Source: Thermophilibacter provencensis (GTDB taxonomy: Bacteria; Actinomycetota; Coriobacteriia; Coriobacteriales; Atopobiaceae). Taken from it: 64,000 bases of DNA. The stretch spans positions 1-64,000 of the forward strand of contig NZ_JAUDEA010000007.1 in assembly GCF_030372065.1 (NCBI RefSeq). Direction: 5' to 3'. The position numbers and the translations under genes were made by a program. This document shows, piece by piece, positions 1 to 8,125 of the stretch. The notes beneath the pieces were generated by a model. It searched no databases and was not told the origin of the DNA. It saw nothing but the letters and a program-made list of their open reading frames with translations. How positions within the stretch are numbered: the first letter of the stretch is position 1; every line of letters starts with the position of its first letter.

Positions 1-40
1 TCTTGTCGCCAACAAACTCCGGCGGGGCCGCGCGCGGCGC

Positions 41-54
41 GGGGGCGCGCCCCC
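41..54. other. GC palindrome downstream of gltX
   Basis: The 91 bases between the window edge and the gltX stop are very GC-rich. They contain a 14-base perfect palindrome (GGGGGCGCGCCCCC) that could fold after gltX transcription. There is no T-tract, so a terminator role is only possible. Confidence 0.3.
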
Positions 55-91
55 CGCCCCCCACAAATCTGCCGAGAGGAACGTGGGCTCG

Positions 92-1570
92 CTACAGCGC
101 CATCGCGCGGGCGCGGTCGATGCGGGCGAGACAGTCCTCGCGGCCCACGAGCGCCATCGTCTCGCCGAGCGGCGGGGACACCATGTTGCCGCAGACGGCC
201 ACGCGCACGGCCTGGAAGACCAGGCGCTTCTTGAGGTCGAGCGCCTCGGGCAGCGGCTCCAGCGCGGCGTCGATCGCGGCGGCGTCCCAGGCCTCAAGTC
301 CGGCCAGCGCCTCGCGCGCGGCGTCCAGCACCGCGCCCATGCCCTCCTTGGCGAGGCCCTTCTCCACGGACTTCTCGTCGTAGACCAGCGTCTCGGCGGT
401 GGCAAAGACGGGCGCGGCCACCGTGACCACGTCCGCGGGGAACTTGGTGCGCGGCTTCACGATGGCTGCCAGGGCGTCGATCCATGCCTCGTCGTACTCC
501 ACGCCGCCCTCGACGAGACCGGCCTCGTGGAGCTCGGGCAGCATGACCTCGTCGGCAAACTCGGCGTCGCTCATGGAGCGCATGTACTCCGCCTGGATCC
601 AGTCGAGTTTCTTGGGGTCAAAGGTCGCGGGGTTCTTGGACACGTGTTCGAGCGAGAACTGCGAGGCAAGCACGTCGCGCGGGATGATCGTGGTCTCGCC
701 GTCGAGCGACCAGCCGAGAAGCGCGAGGTAGTTGACAAAGGCGTCCGAGAGGTAGCCCGCGTCGCGGTACTCCTCCACGTTGGTGGCGCCGTGGCGCTTG
801 GAGAGCTTCTTGCCGTCAGCGCCCAGGATCATGGAGATGTGAGCGAAGGTGGGGACGGGCGCGCCCAGGGCCTCGTAGACGATGACCTGGCGCGGGGTGT
901 TGGAGAGGTGGTCGTCGCCGCGGATGACGTGGGTGATGCCCATGGCGGCGTCATCCACTACGGTGGCGAAGTTGTAGGTGGGGGTGCCGTCGGTGCGCTG
1001 GATGACAAAGTCGTCGAGCTCGCGCGCCGCAAAGGTCACGTCGCCGTGAACGGCGTCGCGCACCACCACGTCGCCGCGGTCATCGGGCACCTTGATGCGC
1101 AGGACGTACGGCTCGCCGGCGGCAATCCGGTGCCGCGCCTCCTCGGGGTCAAGATCGCGGCAGCGGCGCTGGTAGCCCTGGAAGGGGTCCTTGCGCGCTT
1201 GCGCCTCCGCGCGGTCGGCGGCAAGCTGCTCGGGCGTGCAGAAGCAGGGGTACGCCTTGCCCTCGTCCCAGAGGCGCTGCGCGGCGTCGCGATACATCTG
1301 CGCGCGCTCGGTCTGCTTGTAGGGGCCGTAGTTGCCGCCGACCTCGGGGCCCTCGTCCCAGTCCAGCCCCAGCCAGCGCATCGCGCGCAGGATGATCTGC
1401 GTGTTCTCCTCGGTGGAGCGCTCGGGGTCCGTGTCGTCAATGCGCAGGATGAAGGTGCCGTGGTTGGCGCGGGCAAAGGCCCAGTTGTAGATCGCGGTGC
1501 GCGCGCCGCCAACGTGGAGCTTGCCGGTGGGCGAGGGCGCAAAGCGCACGCGAACGGGGGTCTCGGACAT
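92..1570 (-). CDS. gltX: glutamyl-tRNA synthetase
   Basis: Class I aminoacyl-tRNA synthetase that charges tRNA-Glu (or tRNA-Glu and tRNA-Gln in bacteria using the amidotransferase route) in the cytoplasm. The 492-residue product has the family's usual length. Visible signatures are the HIGH-type motif PSPTGKLHVGG near residues 12-22, the IDDTDPERS segment and a KMSKS-type loop KKLSKRHGA near residue 250. The frame is open further upstream to 1678. I chose the ATG at 1570 because the protein homology starts there (MSETPVRVRFAPSPTG) and a GGAGAGGAG ribosome-binding site precedes it; the extra upstream residues are encoded by repeat sequence. Canonical gene, very secure. Confidence 0.97.
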   Translation of the reverse strand: MSETPVRVRFAPSPTGKLHVGGARTAIYNWAFARANHGTFILRIDDTDPERSTEENTQIILRAMRWLGLDWDEGPEVGGNYGPYKQTERAQMYRDAAQRLWDEGKAYPCFCTPEQLAADRAEAQARKDPFQGYQRRCRDLDPEEARHRIAAGEPYVLRIKVPDDRGDVVVRDAVHGDVTFAARELDDFVIQRTDGTPTYNFATVVDDAAMGITHVIRGDDHLSNTPRQVIVYEALGAPVPTFAHISMILGADGKKLSKRHGATNVEEYRDAGYLSDAFVNYLALLGWSLDGETTIIPRDVLASQFSLEHVSKNPATFDPKKLDWIQAEYMRSMSDAEFADEVMLPELHEAGLVEGGVEYDEAWIDALAAIVKPRTKFPADVVTVAAPVFATAETLVYDEKSVEKGLAKEGMGAVLDAAREALAGLEAWDAAAIDAALEPLPEALDLKKRLVFQAVRVAVCGNMVSPPLGETMALVGREDCLARIDRARAMAL

Positions 1571-1649
1571 GAGGCTCCTCTCCGTGGTTCTTATCGTCAC
1601 ATACGCAACAAGTATAGCGCGCAGCGGGCTCTCACCGTCATGTTCTTGT

Positions 1650-1809
1650 GCCGAGAAAAACCTGCCCCTGTACCGCATTCCTCAAGGGGCTCCGAGAAAA
1701 ACCGCCCTCTGTACCAGCGGGAAGGTCACTCCGTTGCCCGACATGGTACAGGGGCTGATTTTCTCGGCGCGCGTTCCCAAAAGTGGTACAGCCAGTCGAT
1801 TTTCTCGGC
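1650..1809. repeat. phased 26-bp repeat array A1 (2 forward, 2 reverse units)
   Basis: Four units of the pattern GCCGAGAAAA-N8-CTGTACCA lie between the gltX 5' end and the 3' end of the YhgE gene. Forward units start at 1650 and 1691; reverse-complement units start at 1744 and 1784. Same-orientation spacings are 41 and 40 bp. The two pairs face each other, so the RNA of either strand could also fold back on itself. Same family as the arrays at 7476, 21947, 26768, 31681 and 55375. Confidence 0.85.
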
Positions 1810-1825
1810 ACCGGCGCCGCGCCCC

Positions 1826-4054
1826 TCACATGAGGCGGGTGTCCTCGAGGCGCCGCTCAAACCACGAGCCCAGTCGAATCAGCGGGCGCCTCACCACCAG
1901 CCCCAGGAAGAGCGCCGGCGCCAGGTAGGCGAGAAGAACGCCCAGCTCGTGCCAGAAGTCCCCGTTCCAGATCCCAAACATCGCCGCGCGCAGTGCCGCC
2001 TCGCTGTGGACGAAGGGCAGCCACCGGTAGAGCTCCTGGAACGCCGCGGGCAGCATCTCCGGGGGAAACGTTCCGCCCGAGCCCGCAACCTGGATCACCA
2101 TGAGAACCACGGCCACGGCCTTTCCCACGTCCCCAAAGGCCGCCGTCAGCGAGAAGATCACGTTGACGTAGACAATCGACGACGCCACGCACGCGAGCAG
2201 CATGAGCCACGGGTGCTCGCACTGGACCCCAAGGTAGAGCAGGTCGCCGCCGCAGATGAGCGCCGCCTGCGCCACGCCCACCGCGCAGAAGAGCGCGAGT
2301 CGCCCCAGGTACGCCTGACCTGCCGAGCAGCCCGTCTCCTCGAGGGCCGCCTCGGAGGGCGTGGCCCGCACGAGCGCCGCGAGCACCACGCCGCCTATCC
2401 AGATGGCGAGCGTGGTGTAGAAGGGCGCCATGGCGGACCCGTTGTTCTCCACGGCAAACACGGCCGTGCGCTCAACCGAGACGGGCTCCGCGACAAAGCG
2501 AGCGAGCTCGGTGGGGCCGGCCGAGAGCACCGCGCGCACCTGGCCGGCGTCCCCGGAGTCGAGGGCGCCGCGCAGTTGCTCGTGAAGGTCGGAGAGGCGC
2601 GCGGCAGCGTCATCGAGCTCGTCGGCGGCCCCCGCGAGTGCCGTAGCACCGGAGTCGAGCGACTGCGCGGCGCCCTCCGCGGAGGCGCCTGCGCCCGAGA
2701 GCGCGCCCGAGAGCGCGTCGCGTATGGAGTCCGACTGAGCTGCCGCGTCCTCCACCATCCCCGCAAGCTCCTCGAGCGAGCTCCGCGCGCCCCCGTCAAA
2801 GGCGGTACCCGCGCCCGTCACCGCGGCCCGCGCGTCCGCAACGAGCCCCGCGAGCTTCTCGCGCGCCGCCTCGGCGTCCGCCTTGCCGGAGTCGAGGTCG
2901 GCGATTGTCTTGTCGAGCCCGTCCGCAAGGCCGCTCAGCTCGTCGATTGCCTGGCCCACGCGGTCGCGCAGGCCCTCAACGCTCACGCGCACGCTCTCCA
3001 CGCTCTGCGCTTCGGCGCTCCCCGCAGTAAGGGCGCCCTGAAACTCCTTCGTGAGGCCGTCCTGCTCGTCAAGTGCGTCGTGGAGCCTCTCGAGCAGGTC
3101 AATCTGCGCGGAAACGGCGTCGCGCGCCGCAACGAGCCCCGCGCGCACCTTCGTGAGCTGAGCGCCCGCCGTGTCAAAGGCGCCGTCTATGGCTGTTCCC
3201 ACGCCGTCAACTCCAGGGCCCGCCTGGGCAAGCGCCTCCTCAACAGAGGTTTGCGCTGCGTCCAGTGCCGACCCAACGCCATCGAGCCCGCCCGCCGCGT
3301 CGCGCAGCGCGTCGCCCGCGTCCTGCGCGGGGGAGAGCGCGGCGTCAACCGTCTCTGCGCCGCTTCCCAAAAGACCCTGCGTCGAGGCGAGAAGTGCCGA
3401 GAAGCCCCGGACGCTGCCCGCCGCGGACTCCACCTCCTGCTCCGCTGCAGAGACGGCGCTGTCCAGCCTCCCGGCAAGGGCGCTCACCGCGTCGTCGTCG
3501 AGCGTTCCGGCGAGCTCCTGGAGCGCGCCGGCGCCCACGCTGGTCACGGCCTCGGCAAAGCCGCGCTCGATGTCGCTCTGCACGGCCGTGGCCGCCTTGC
3601 CCGTCACGATGGAGGCGATGGCGTTCTCCTTCTCGTTCTGGTAGAAGCGCACCTCGGCGCGCACGGGATCTGCCGAGAAGACCGTCATCAGGTCGCGCGA
3701 GAAGTCCTCGGGTATGACCACGGCAGCGTAGTAGCGCCCGGAGCGCACGCCCTCAAGGGCCTCGTCCGCCGAGGTCACCTCGTAGCCGATGGACGTTGAC
3801 GAGCAGAGCTTTGCCACCACGCGCTCGCCCAGGTTGACGCGTGCCGGCACGAGCGTCCCCTCGTAGCCCGCGTCCTCGTTGGCAACGGCCACCCTCACGT
3901 CCCCGGTCCTGCCGTAGGGGTCCCAGCTGCCCGCGATGTTGAACCACGCGTAGAACGACGGCACGGCGATCATTCCCACGACCACCGCCACGGCCATCAC
4001 GCTCGTGCGCAGGTTGCGAGCGTCGCGGCGCACGAACCTCAAGATCTTGCCCAT
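1826..4054 (-). CDS. YhgE/Pip family membrane protein (second of pair)
   Basis: A 742-residue membrane protein of the YhgE/Pip (phage infection protein-like) family. A transmembrane helix sits near residues 18-38, followed by the conserved pattern SFYAWFNIAGSWDPYGRTG. A long Ala/Asp/Ser-rich region (about residues 170-500) is probably an extracytoplasmic coiled coil, and the C-terminal third has five to six hydrophobic helices. Family members are proposed to be exporters or phage receptors; the substrate is unknown. The ATG at 4054 overlaps the stop codon of the upstream paralogue (TGATG), so the two are translationally coupled and may form a heteromer. GTG at 4057 is an alternative start. 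Confidence 0.88.
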   Translation of the reverse strand: MGKILRFVRRDARNLRTSVMAVAVVVGMIAVPSFYAWFNIAGSWDPYGRTGDVRVAVANEDAGYEGTLVPARVNLGERVVAKLCSSTSIGYEVTSADEALEGVRSGRYYAAVVIPEDFSRDLMTVFSADPVRAEVRFYQNEKENAIASIVTGKAATAVQSDIERGFAEAVTSVGAGALQELAGTLDDDAVSALAGRLDSAVSAAEQEVESAAGSVRGFSALLASTQGLLGSGAETVDAALSPAQDAGDALRDAAGGLDGVGSALDAAQTSVEEALAQAGPGVDGVGTAIDGAFDTAGAQLTKVRAGLVAARDAVSAQIDLLERLHDALDEQDGLTKEFQGALTAGSAEAQSVESVRVSVEGLRDRVGQAIDELSGLADGLDKTIADLDSGKADAEAAREKLAGLVADARAAVTGAGTAFDGGARSSLEELAGMVEDAAAQSDSIRDALSGALSGAGASAEGAAQSLDSGATALAGAADELDDAAARLSDLHEQLRGALDSGDAGQVRAVLSAGPTELARFVAEPVSVERTAVFAVENNGSAMAPFYTTLAIWIGGVVLAALVRATPSEAALEETGCSAGQAYLGRLALFCAVGVAQAALICGGDLLYLGVQCEHPWLMLLACVASSIVYVNVIFSLTAAFGDVGKAVAVVLMVIQVAGSGGTFPPEMLPAAFQELYRWLPFVHSEAALRAAMFGIWNGDFWHELGVLLAYLAPALFLGLVVRRPLIRLGSWFERRLEDTRLM

Positions 4055-6627
4055 CACGCTCGCCCCTCTCCCGCGCCCGCGGCGCGTCCCTCTCCGCCCG
4101 CTCCGAGTTCCTCCGCTCGCTCCTGCGTCCGCTCGTGGTCAAACTCGAGCCAGATGAGGCGGCCGGTTGCGACCACGAGCAGGATCACCCACAGCACCAG
4201 CAGCGCCATCCTCCCGGGCTGCGCCGGGAGCAGGGCGAGAAGCGCGAGCGGGCAGGCAAAGAGGGCCAGGACGGTACGCCGCGCGCGGCGGGGGTACGTG
4301 GCGCTCAGGCGTTCCGCACGGGCGAGAAACGCGTCTCGGCTGGGGGCGGACCCTGCGAGCGCGCGGGCGTAGAGCTCTGCGGGGCCGGTGTCCTTCTCGG
4401 CGTCTCGCTCGCTCACGAGCAGGTCCGTCTGGGCCATCTTGCGGTCAAAGAGTCGGTTCACGCCGATGAGCCTCCTTCTGGCCACGATGCCCAAAAGCAG
4501 CGCGGGAATGACAAAGAGCAGCAGGGTGAGAAGGTCGCGCGCAAAGAAGCCGTCGTAGAAGCCCGCCACGGCCTCGCGCATGGCGTTGATGCCGTAGGTG
4601 AAGGGCAGCCACGGCGAGAGCGCGCGGAAGAGGGAGGGCTGCATCTGAATGGGGTAGAGCCCCGAGGCGCCGGGAATCTGCAGCACCACGAGAAGGACCG
4701 CGAGCGCCTTGCCCACGTGCTTGAGCGCCACGGCGAGCGCATAGACGATGAGCACGTAGACGGCGGAGGCCACCATGCCCGCGAGCACAAAGGCCGACGG
4801 GGAGACGCACTGCACGCCAAGGGCGATGTCGCCCGCGCAGCAGACGAGCGCCTGAATCTGACCAAGCGTCGCGAGCAGCAGCCAGCGGCCGAGAAAGGCC
4901 TGTGTGGGCGTTGCCTCGATCCCCTCCAGGCCGGTGCGGTCCACCTCGAGCTTGTAGATGGCAACGAGCACGAAGCCCCCCACCCAGAGGGCGAGGTTGG
5001 TGTAGAACGGTGCCACGCCCGAGCCGTAGTTGGCAACGGGGAAGATGGGCTCGCTCACGAGCTCGGCGGGGGTGCCGAGCGCGCCGCCCGTGCGCGGGGC
5101 GCTCAACGAGAGGGCGTCTGCCGCAAGGGGGAGCGACTCGGCGCTCTGAACGGCGGAAAGCTCGTCGGCAAGTTCCCCAACGCGCTCTGCGGAGGCGTCC
5201 AGGGACGAGGCCGCCTCGCCAAGGGTCTGGTCGCACTGGGAGAGAAGGGCGTCCAGCTGCTCGAGGGTGCCCTCTGCCTGCCGGATCTCTGGCCCGAGCG
5301 CCGAGGCGCCCCCGGCAAGGCGGCCGCCGGCTGCGGCAAGGGCGTCAAGCGCATCCGTGAGCTGCAAAGACGCTCCGGACGCAAGCTCGTCCCTCAGGCT
5401 GTCGAGGCTTTTGGTGCCCGTCTGCACCGCGTCGTTGACGGCGCTTGCGAGCCCGCGCGTGGCGTCGGCGCCCGCGGAGAGGTCCCCGGAGATTGCCGTG
5501 AGCTCGTCGAGCTGGGCGAGCTGGGCGTCAGAGAGCTGGACGAGCAGGTCGATCTGCGCGGTGAGGGATGAGCTGAGCTCGCCCTGCAGGTTCTTCTCGG
5601 CGTCGTCTTGCGGCGTGAGGGACGCTACGGTCTGGTGCGCGTGCTCGAGTGTGGCGCTCAGTGTCTTGACGGTGCCGTTTGCCGCGCGGATCTGCGAGAT
5701 GGCCGCGTCGAGCGTGCCCTGCGCCCAGCCAACGTCCCCGGCGAGCTGCCCGATGTCATGGCTTGCCAGCGAGGAGAGCCCAGAGATGGTTGAGGCGCCC
5801 GTTCCCAGGGCATCGGTGAGGTTGCGCGAGAGGGCGCGCACGCGCTCTCGGGCGTCTCCGAGCGAGCCGAGCGCGCCCTCCGCGGAGGAGGCGAGCGCGT
5901 CTGCGGACTGCGCCGTGGCGCTGAGGGCGTCTCGCGCCTGGGCAACCCCCTCGCGCGCGGTGCCGATGCCGTCTCGCGCGGCGCCCACCTGGCCGCCAAG
6001 ATCTGCCATCTGCTGCTGCGCCGAGCGCAGGGTGGAGACCGCGTCCGTCCGCGCGCCGTCGATCGCGGCCGCGGCATCTCCCACGGCGCCCTGGAGCTTC
6101 TCGGTCACCGCCTCGCCCGCCACGGAGACAAACTCGCTCGAGATCTGGTCCTCGAGCGTGGTAGCGCCGGTGTCGGTGACCTTGGGGGCAACGGCGTTGA
6201 GCTTCTCGTTGACGTAGTAGGCCACGTGCGCCTGGGAGACGTGGCCGTCGAGCGCGCCCGCGAGCGTGGCCGTGAAGTCCTCCGGAATCACGAAGGCTGC
6301 GTAGTAGCGTCCGGAGCGCACGCCGTCGAGCGCCTGGTCCTCGCTGTCAACGAAGGTCCAGCCGAGCTGGTGGTTCTCAGCTAGGCGCTCGCGCACCATG
6401 GTGCCGGCGTTGACCTCGCCCATGCCGGGGACCCGCGCGCCGGCGTCCTCGATGACCACGGCGATGGGAACGGTGCCCGTGTTCTCGTACGGATCCCAGT
6501 TGGCGAGGATGTTGAGCCAGGCGTAGAGCGAGGGCAGCAGGCACACGCCCACCGCCACGACGAGGGCAACGGGGTTGGTGACGATGCGACGGAGGTCGCG
6601 AGCAAAGATTCGCGCGATGACGCCCAT
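4054..6627 (-). CDS. YhgE/Pip family membrane protein (first of pair)
   Basis: An 857-residue paralogue of the following gene with the same plan: N-terminal helix with SLYAWLNILANWDPYENTG, a large coiled-coil loop (about residues 190-560) rich in Ala, Ser and Leu, then several C-terminal membrane helices (motif FYTNLALWVGGF). A longer hydrophilic tail and one more hydrophobic segment follow. The frame stays open to 6828, but homology and the GGAGAGGC ribosome-binding site point to the ATG at 6627. It heads a two-gene operon transcribed away from the TetR gene. The tandem pair beside TetR suggests a regulated efflux or envelope-stress module; this is inferred from context. Confidence 0.88.
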   Translation of the reverse strand: MGVIARIFARDLRRIVTNPVALVVAVGVCLLPSLYAWLNILANWDPYENTGTVPIAVVIEDAGARVPGMGEVNAGTMVRERLAENHQLGWTFVDSEDQALDGVRSGRYYAAFVIPEDFTATLAGALDGHVSQAHVAYYVNEKLNAVAPKVTDTGATTLEDQISSEFVSVAGEAVTEKLQGAVGDAAAAIDGARTDAVSTLRSAQQQMADLGGQVGAARDGIGTAREGVAQARDALSATAQSADALASSAEGALGSLGDARERVRALSRNLTDALGTGASTISGLSSLASHDIGQLAGDVGWAQGTLDAAISQIRAANGTVKTLSATLEHAHQTVASLTPQDDAEKNLQGELSSSLTAQIDLLVQLSDAQLAQLDELTAISGDLSAGADATRGLASAVNDAVQTGTKSLDSLRDELASGASLQLTDALDALAAAGGRLAGGASALGPEIRQAEGTLEQLDALLSQCDQTLGEAASSLDASAERVGELADELSAVQSAESLPLAADALSLSAPRTGGALGTPAELVSEPIFPVANYGSGVAPFYTNLALWVGGFVLVAIYKLEVDRTGLEGIEATPTQAFLGRWLLLATLGQIQALVCCAGDIALGVQCVSPSAFVLAGMVASAVYVLIVYALAVALKHVGKALAVLLVVLQIPGASGLYPIQMQPSLFRALSPWLPFTYGINAMREAVAGFYDGFFARDLLTLLLFVIPALLLGIVARRRLIGVNRLFDRKMAQTDLLVSERDAEKDTGPAELYARALAGSAPSRDAFLARAERLSATYPRRARRTVLALFACPLALLALLPAQPGRMALLVLWVILLVVATGRLIWLEFDHERTQERAEELGAGGEGRAAGAGEGRA

Positions 6628-6723
6628 GTGATGCCTCTCCTGCCTTTCTGCCGCGCGCCGAGGCGCTTCTCGATAGCGTGCTTGTAGCCGTTGGGGGAAC
6701 CGTTTATACACGCGAGTCAAAGA

Positions 6724-6738
6724 AATTTGAGACAAATT
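6724..6738. promoter_or_regulatory. palindromic operator candidate for the TetR regulator
   Basis: The inverted repeat AATTTG-AGA-CAAATT lies in the divergent gap between the YhgE operon and the tetR gene. Its right arm overlaps a candidate -35 (TTCAAA, 6737-6742) spaced 16 bp from TAAAAT (6759-6764), which would drive tetR. A TetR dimer bound here could repress its own gene and the divergent operon. Confidence 0.55.
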
Positions 6739-6797
6739 CAAAAAGTCTGAACGGATGCTAAAATGGGAGCGCCGGCACGGAGATGATCGGAGGGTCC

Positions 6798-7445
6798 ATG
6801 GCAACACGGAGAAGTGCGAGGCTCGCAACGCGCAAGAGCGCGGCCACGCGCGAGAAGATCATGGCCGCCGCGGCGGAGCTCATGGAGGAGCGCGGCGGTG
6901 CTGACTTTCAGATGGCCGAGGTCTCGGAGCGCTGCGGCATGTCAAAGGGCTCCCTCTACTACTACTTTGCCGATCGGTCGGAGCTCGTGCGCGCCGTGAT
7001 GGAGGGTGCGGTCGACGAGCTGGTGGCGAGCGTGGAGGAGGTCGTGGCCACGGCGCCCTCGGCGGCGGAGTCCATCGGCGGCCTGCTGCGGGCGCTTCGC
7101 GAGGCCGTTCGACCGGGGGGCGCGCTCGTGCTGGCCATGATGCACGGCGCGCCCGCGGGTGAGGGCACGGGTGGCGCCCGCGTGGAGGAGTCACGCCTCG
7201 CGCGGATCGTCGAGATTCTCTCCGCGCAGATCGAGCGCGCCAAGGGCGAGGGGCTCGTGCGCCCGGAGGTCCGCTCGGGCGTGGCGGCGGCAGCGGTGGC
7301 CGGTGCATTTCTGGTGTTTGAGCACGTCTCGCCCGTTGTGGGCGACGAGGTGCGCGCGGGCGAGTGGGACATCGCGCGAAGCGTCATGGACCTCGTGTTC
7401 TCCGGCATTGGCACCGAGAGGGCCCGTGAGCTGCTCTCCGCGTGA
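6798..7445 (+). CDS. TetR family transcriptional regulator
   Basis: A 215-residue one-component regulator. Residues near 15-65 form the TetR helix-turn-helix domain (TREKIMAAAAELMEERG...VSERCGMSKGSLYYYFADRSEL), and the rest is the all-helical ligand-binding and dimerisation domain. I favour the ATG at 6798, preceded by GGAGGG at short spacing. The in-frame ATG at 6783 would add five residues but lacks a spaced ribosome-binding site. It is divergent from the YhgE/Pip pair, with a palindrome between them, so it is probably the local repressor. The ligand cannot be told from sequence. Confidence 0.92.
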   Translation: MATRRSARLATRKSAATREKIMAAAAELMEERGGADFQMAEVSERCGMSKGSLYYYFADRSELVRAVMEGAVDELVASVEEVVATAPSAAESIGGLLRALREAVRPGGALVLAMMHGAPAGEGTGGARVEESRLARIVEILSAQIERAKGEGLVRPEVRSGVAAAAVAGAFLVFEHVSPVVGDEVRAGEWDIARSVMDLVFSGIGTERARELLSA

Positions 7446-7475
7446 CGCCCTCGCGGCGCGTGGCGCCAGATTCGT

Positions 7476-7969
7476 TGCGAGAAAAGCGGGGGGCTGTATC
7501 ACACCGCTGGCCCTGCCGCCGAGAAAAGCCCGGCCCTGTACCAGTTTCCAGAAACCCCGCCGAGAAAACCCGCTCTCTGTGCCATCCGCGTGGTTGCCCC
7601 GCCGAGAGAATCGGCCCTCTGTACCAAGCCTCCCTCTTCCGCGCCGAGAGAATCGGCCCTCTGTACCACAAACGCGCCAAAGCGCCGAGAAAAACAGGCA
7701 GCTGTACCAGCCTTGACGCCCCTCCCGTTGAGGGACTGGTACAGGGGAGAAGTTTTCTCGGCGGCGGGTCCGGCGGGGAGGTACAGAGGACCGCATTTCT
7801 CGGCAGGGTTTCTGGAAACTGGTACAGGGCCGGGCCTTTATCGGCAACCGGCTTAGCGGGGTGGCACAGAGGTGGGCTTTTCTCGGCGGCAGGATGAGAA
7901 CGTGGTACAGAGCCGGGTTTTTCTCGGCGCGGCTTCGCGTGGCTGGTACAGCCCCGAGGTTTTCTCGGC
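7476..7969. repeat. phased 26-bp repeat array A2 (6 forward, 6 reverse units)
   Basis: The largest array of the family, between tetR and metK. Forward units start at 7476, 7518, 7559, 7601, 7643 and 7684. Reverse units start at 7737, 7779, 7820, 7862, 7903 and 7944. All ten same-orientation steps are 41 or 42 bp. Arms GCCGAGAAAA and CTGTACCA are conserved and the central 8 bases vary. Units 4 and 5 are identical. Forward unit 2 plus its linker is a near-perfect inverted copy of reverse unit 3 plus linker. This array fills most of the 680-base gap before metK. Confidence 0.9.
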
Positions 7970-8031
7970 GTCCGGGCCTGTTGCGAGCGGGGTGAGGGTG
8001 ACTTTGTGAGCGCACGCCTCCCTCGGGTAGC

Positions 8032-8059
8032 CTCGACGGGCAAGTGGGTAGGATATACA
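8032..8059 (+). promoter_or_regulatory. candidate metK promoter
   Basis: CTCGAC (8032-8037) and TATACA (8054-8059) are separated by 16 bp and lie 66 bases upstream of the metK start. The -10 is good and the -35 is weak. No SAM riboswitch signature was recognised in the leader. Confidence 0.4.
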
Positions 8060-8072
8060 CGTTTCTGTTGAA

Positions 8073-8101
8073 GCCCGGCGGAATGGTAACGGTCGCCGGG
8101 C
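8073..8101 (+). promoter_or_regulatory. hairpin in metK leader
   Basis: Perfect 8-bp stem GCCCGGCG / CGCCGGGC with a 13-base loop, ending 24 bases before the metK start. There is no T-tract. It could affect metK mRNA stability or translation, but it does not match any SAM riboswitch class that I know. Confidence 0.4.
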
Positions 8102-8125
8102 GGCATCGTCTAAGGAGCACCAACC

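Noticed and set aside
83-3799. Long open frame on the plus strand opposite gltX and the YhgE gene
   Set aside because: It is antisense to two genes with clear protein motifs; its translation is Arg/Gly/His-rich and repetitive, typical of high-GC antisense frames.
7476-7969. CRISPR array
   Set aside because: Units carry a variable core inside conserved arms, linkers are partly conserved, orientation flips within the array, and there is no cas gene or leader.
7476-7969. Tyrosine-recombinase core sites (dif or lox type) in the arrays
   Set aside because: An 8-bp core flanked by arms is suggestive, but the two arms are not inverted copies of each other, and no recombinase gene is nearby.
7990-8125. 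SAM riboswitch before metK
   Set aside because: Only a simple 8-bp hairpin is seen; none of the conserved helices or pseudoknot of known SAM riboswitches could be traced.
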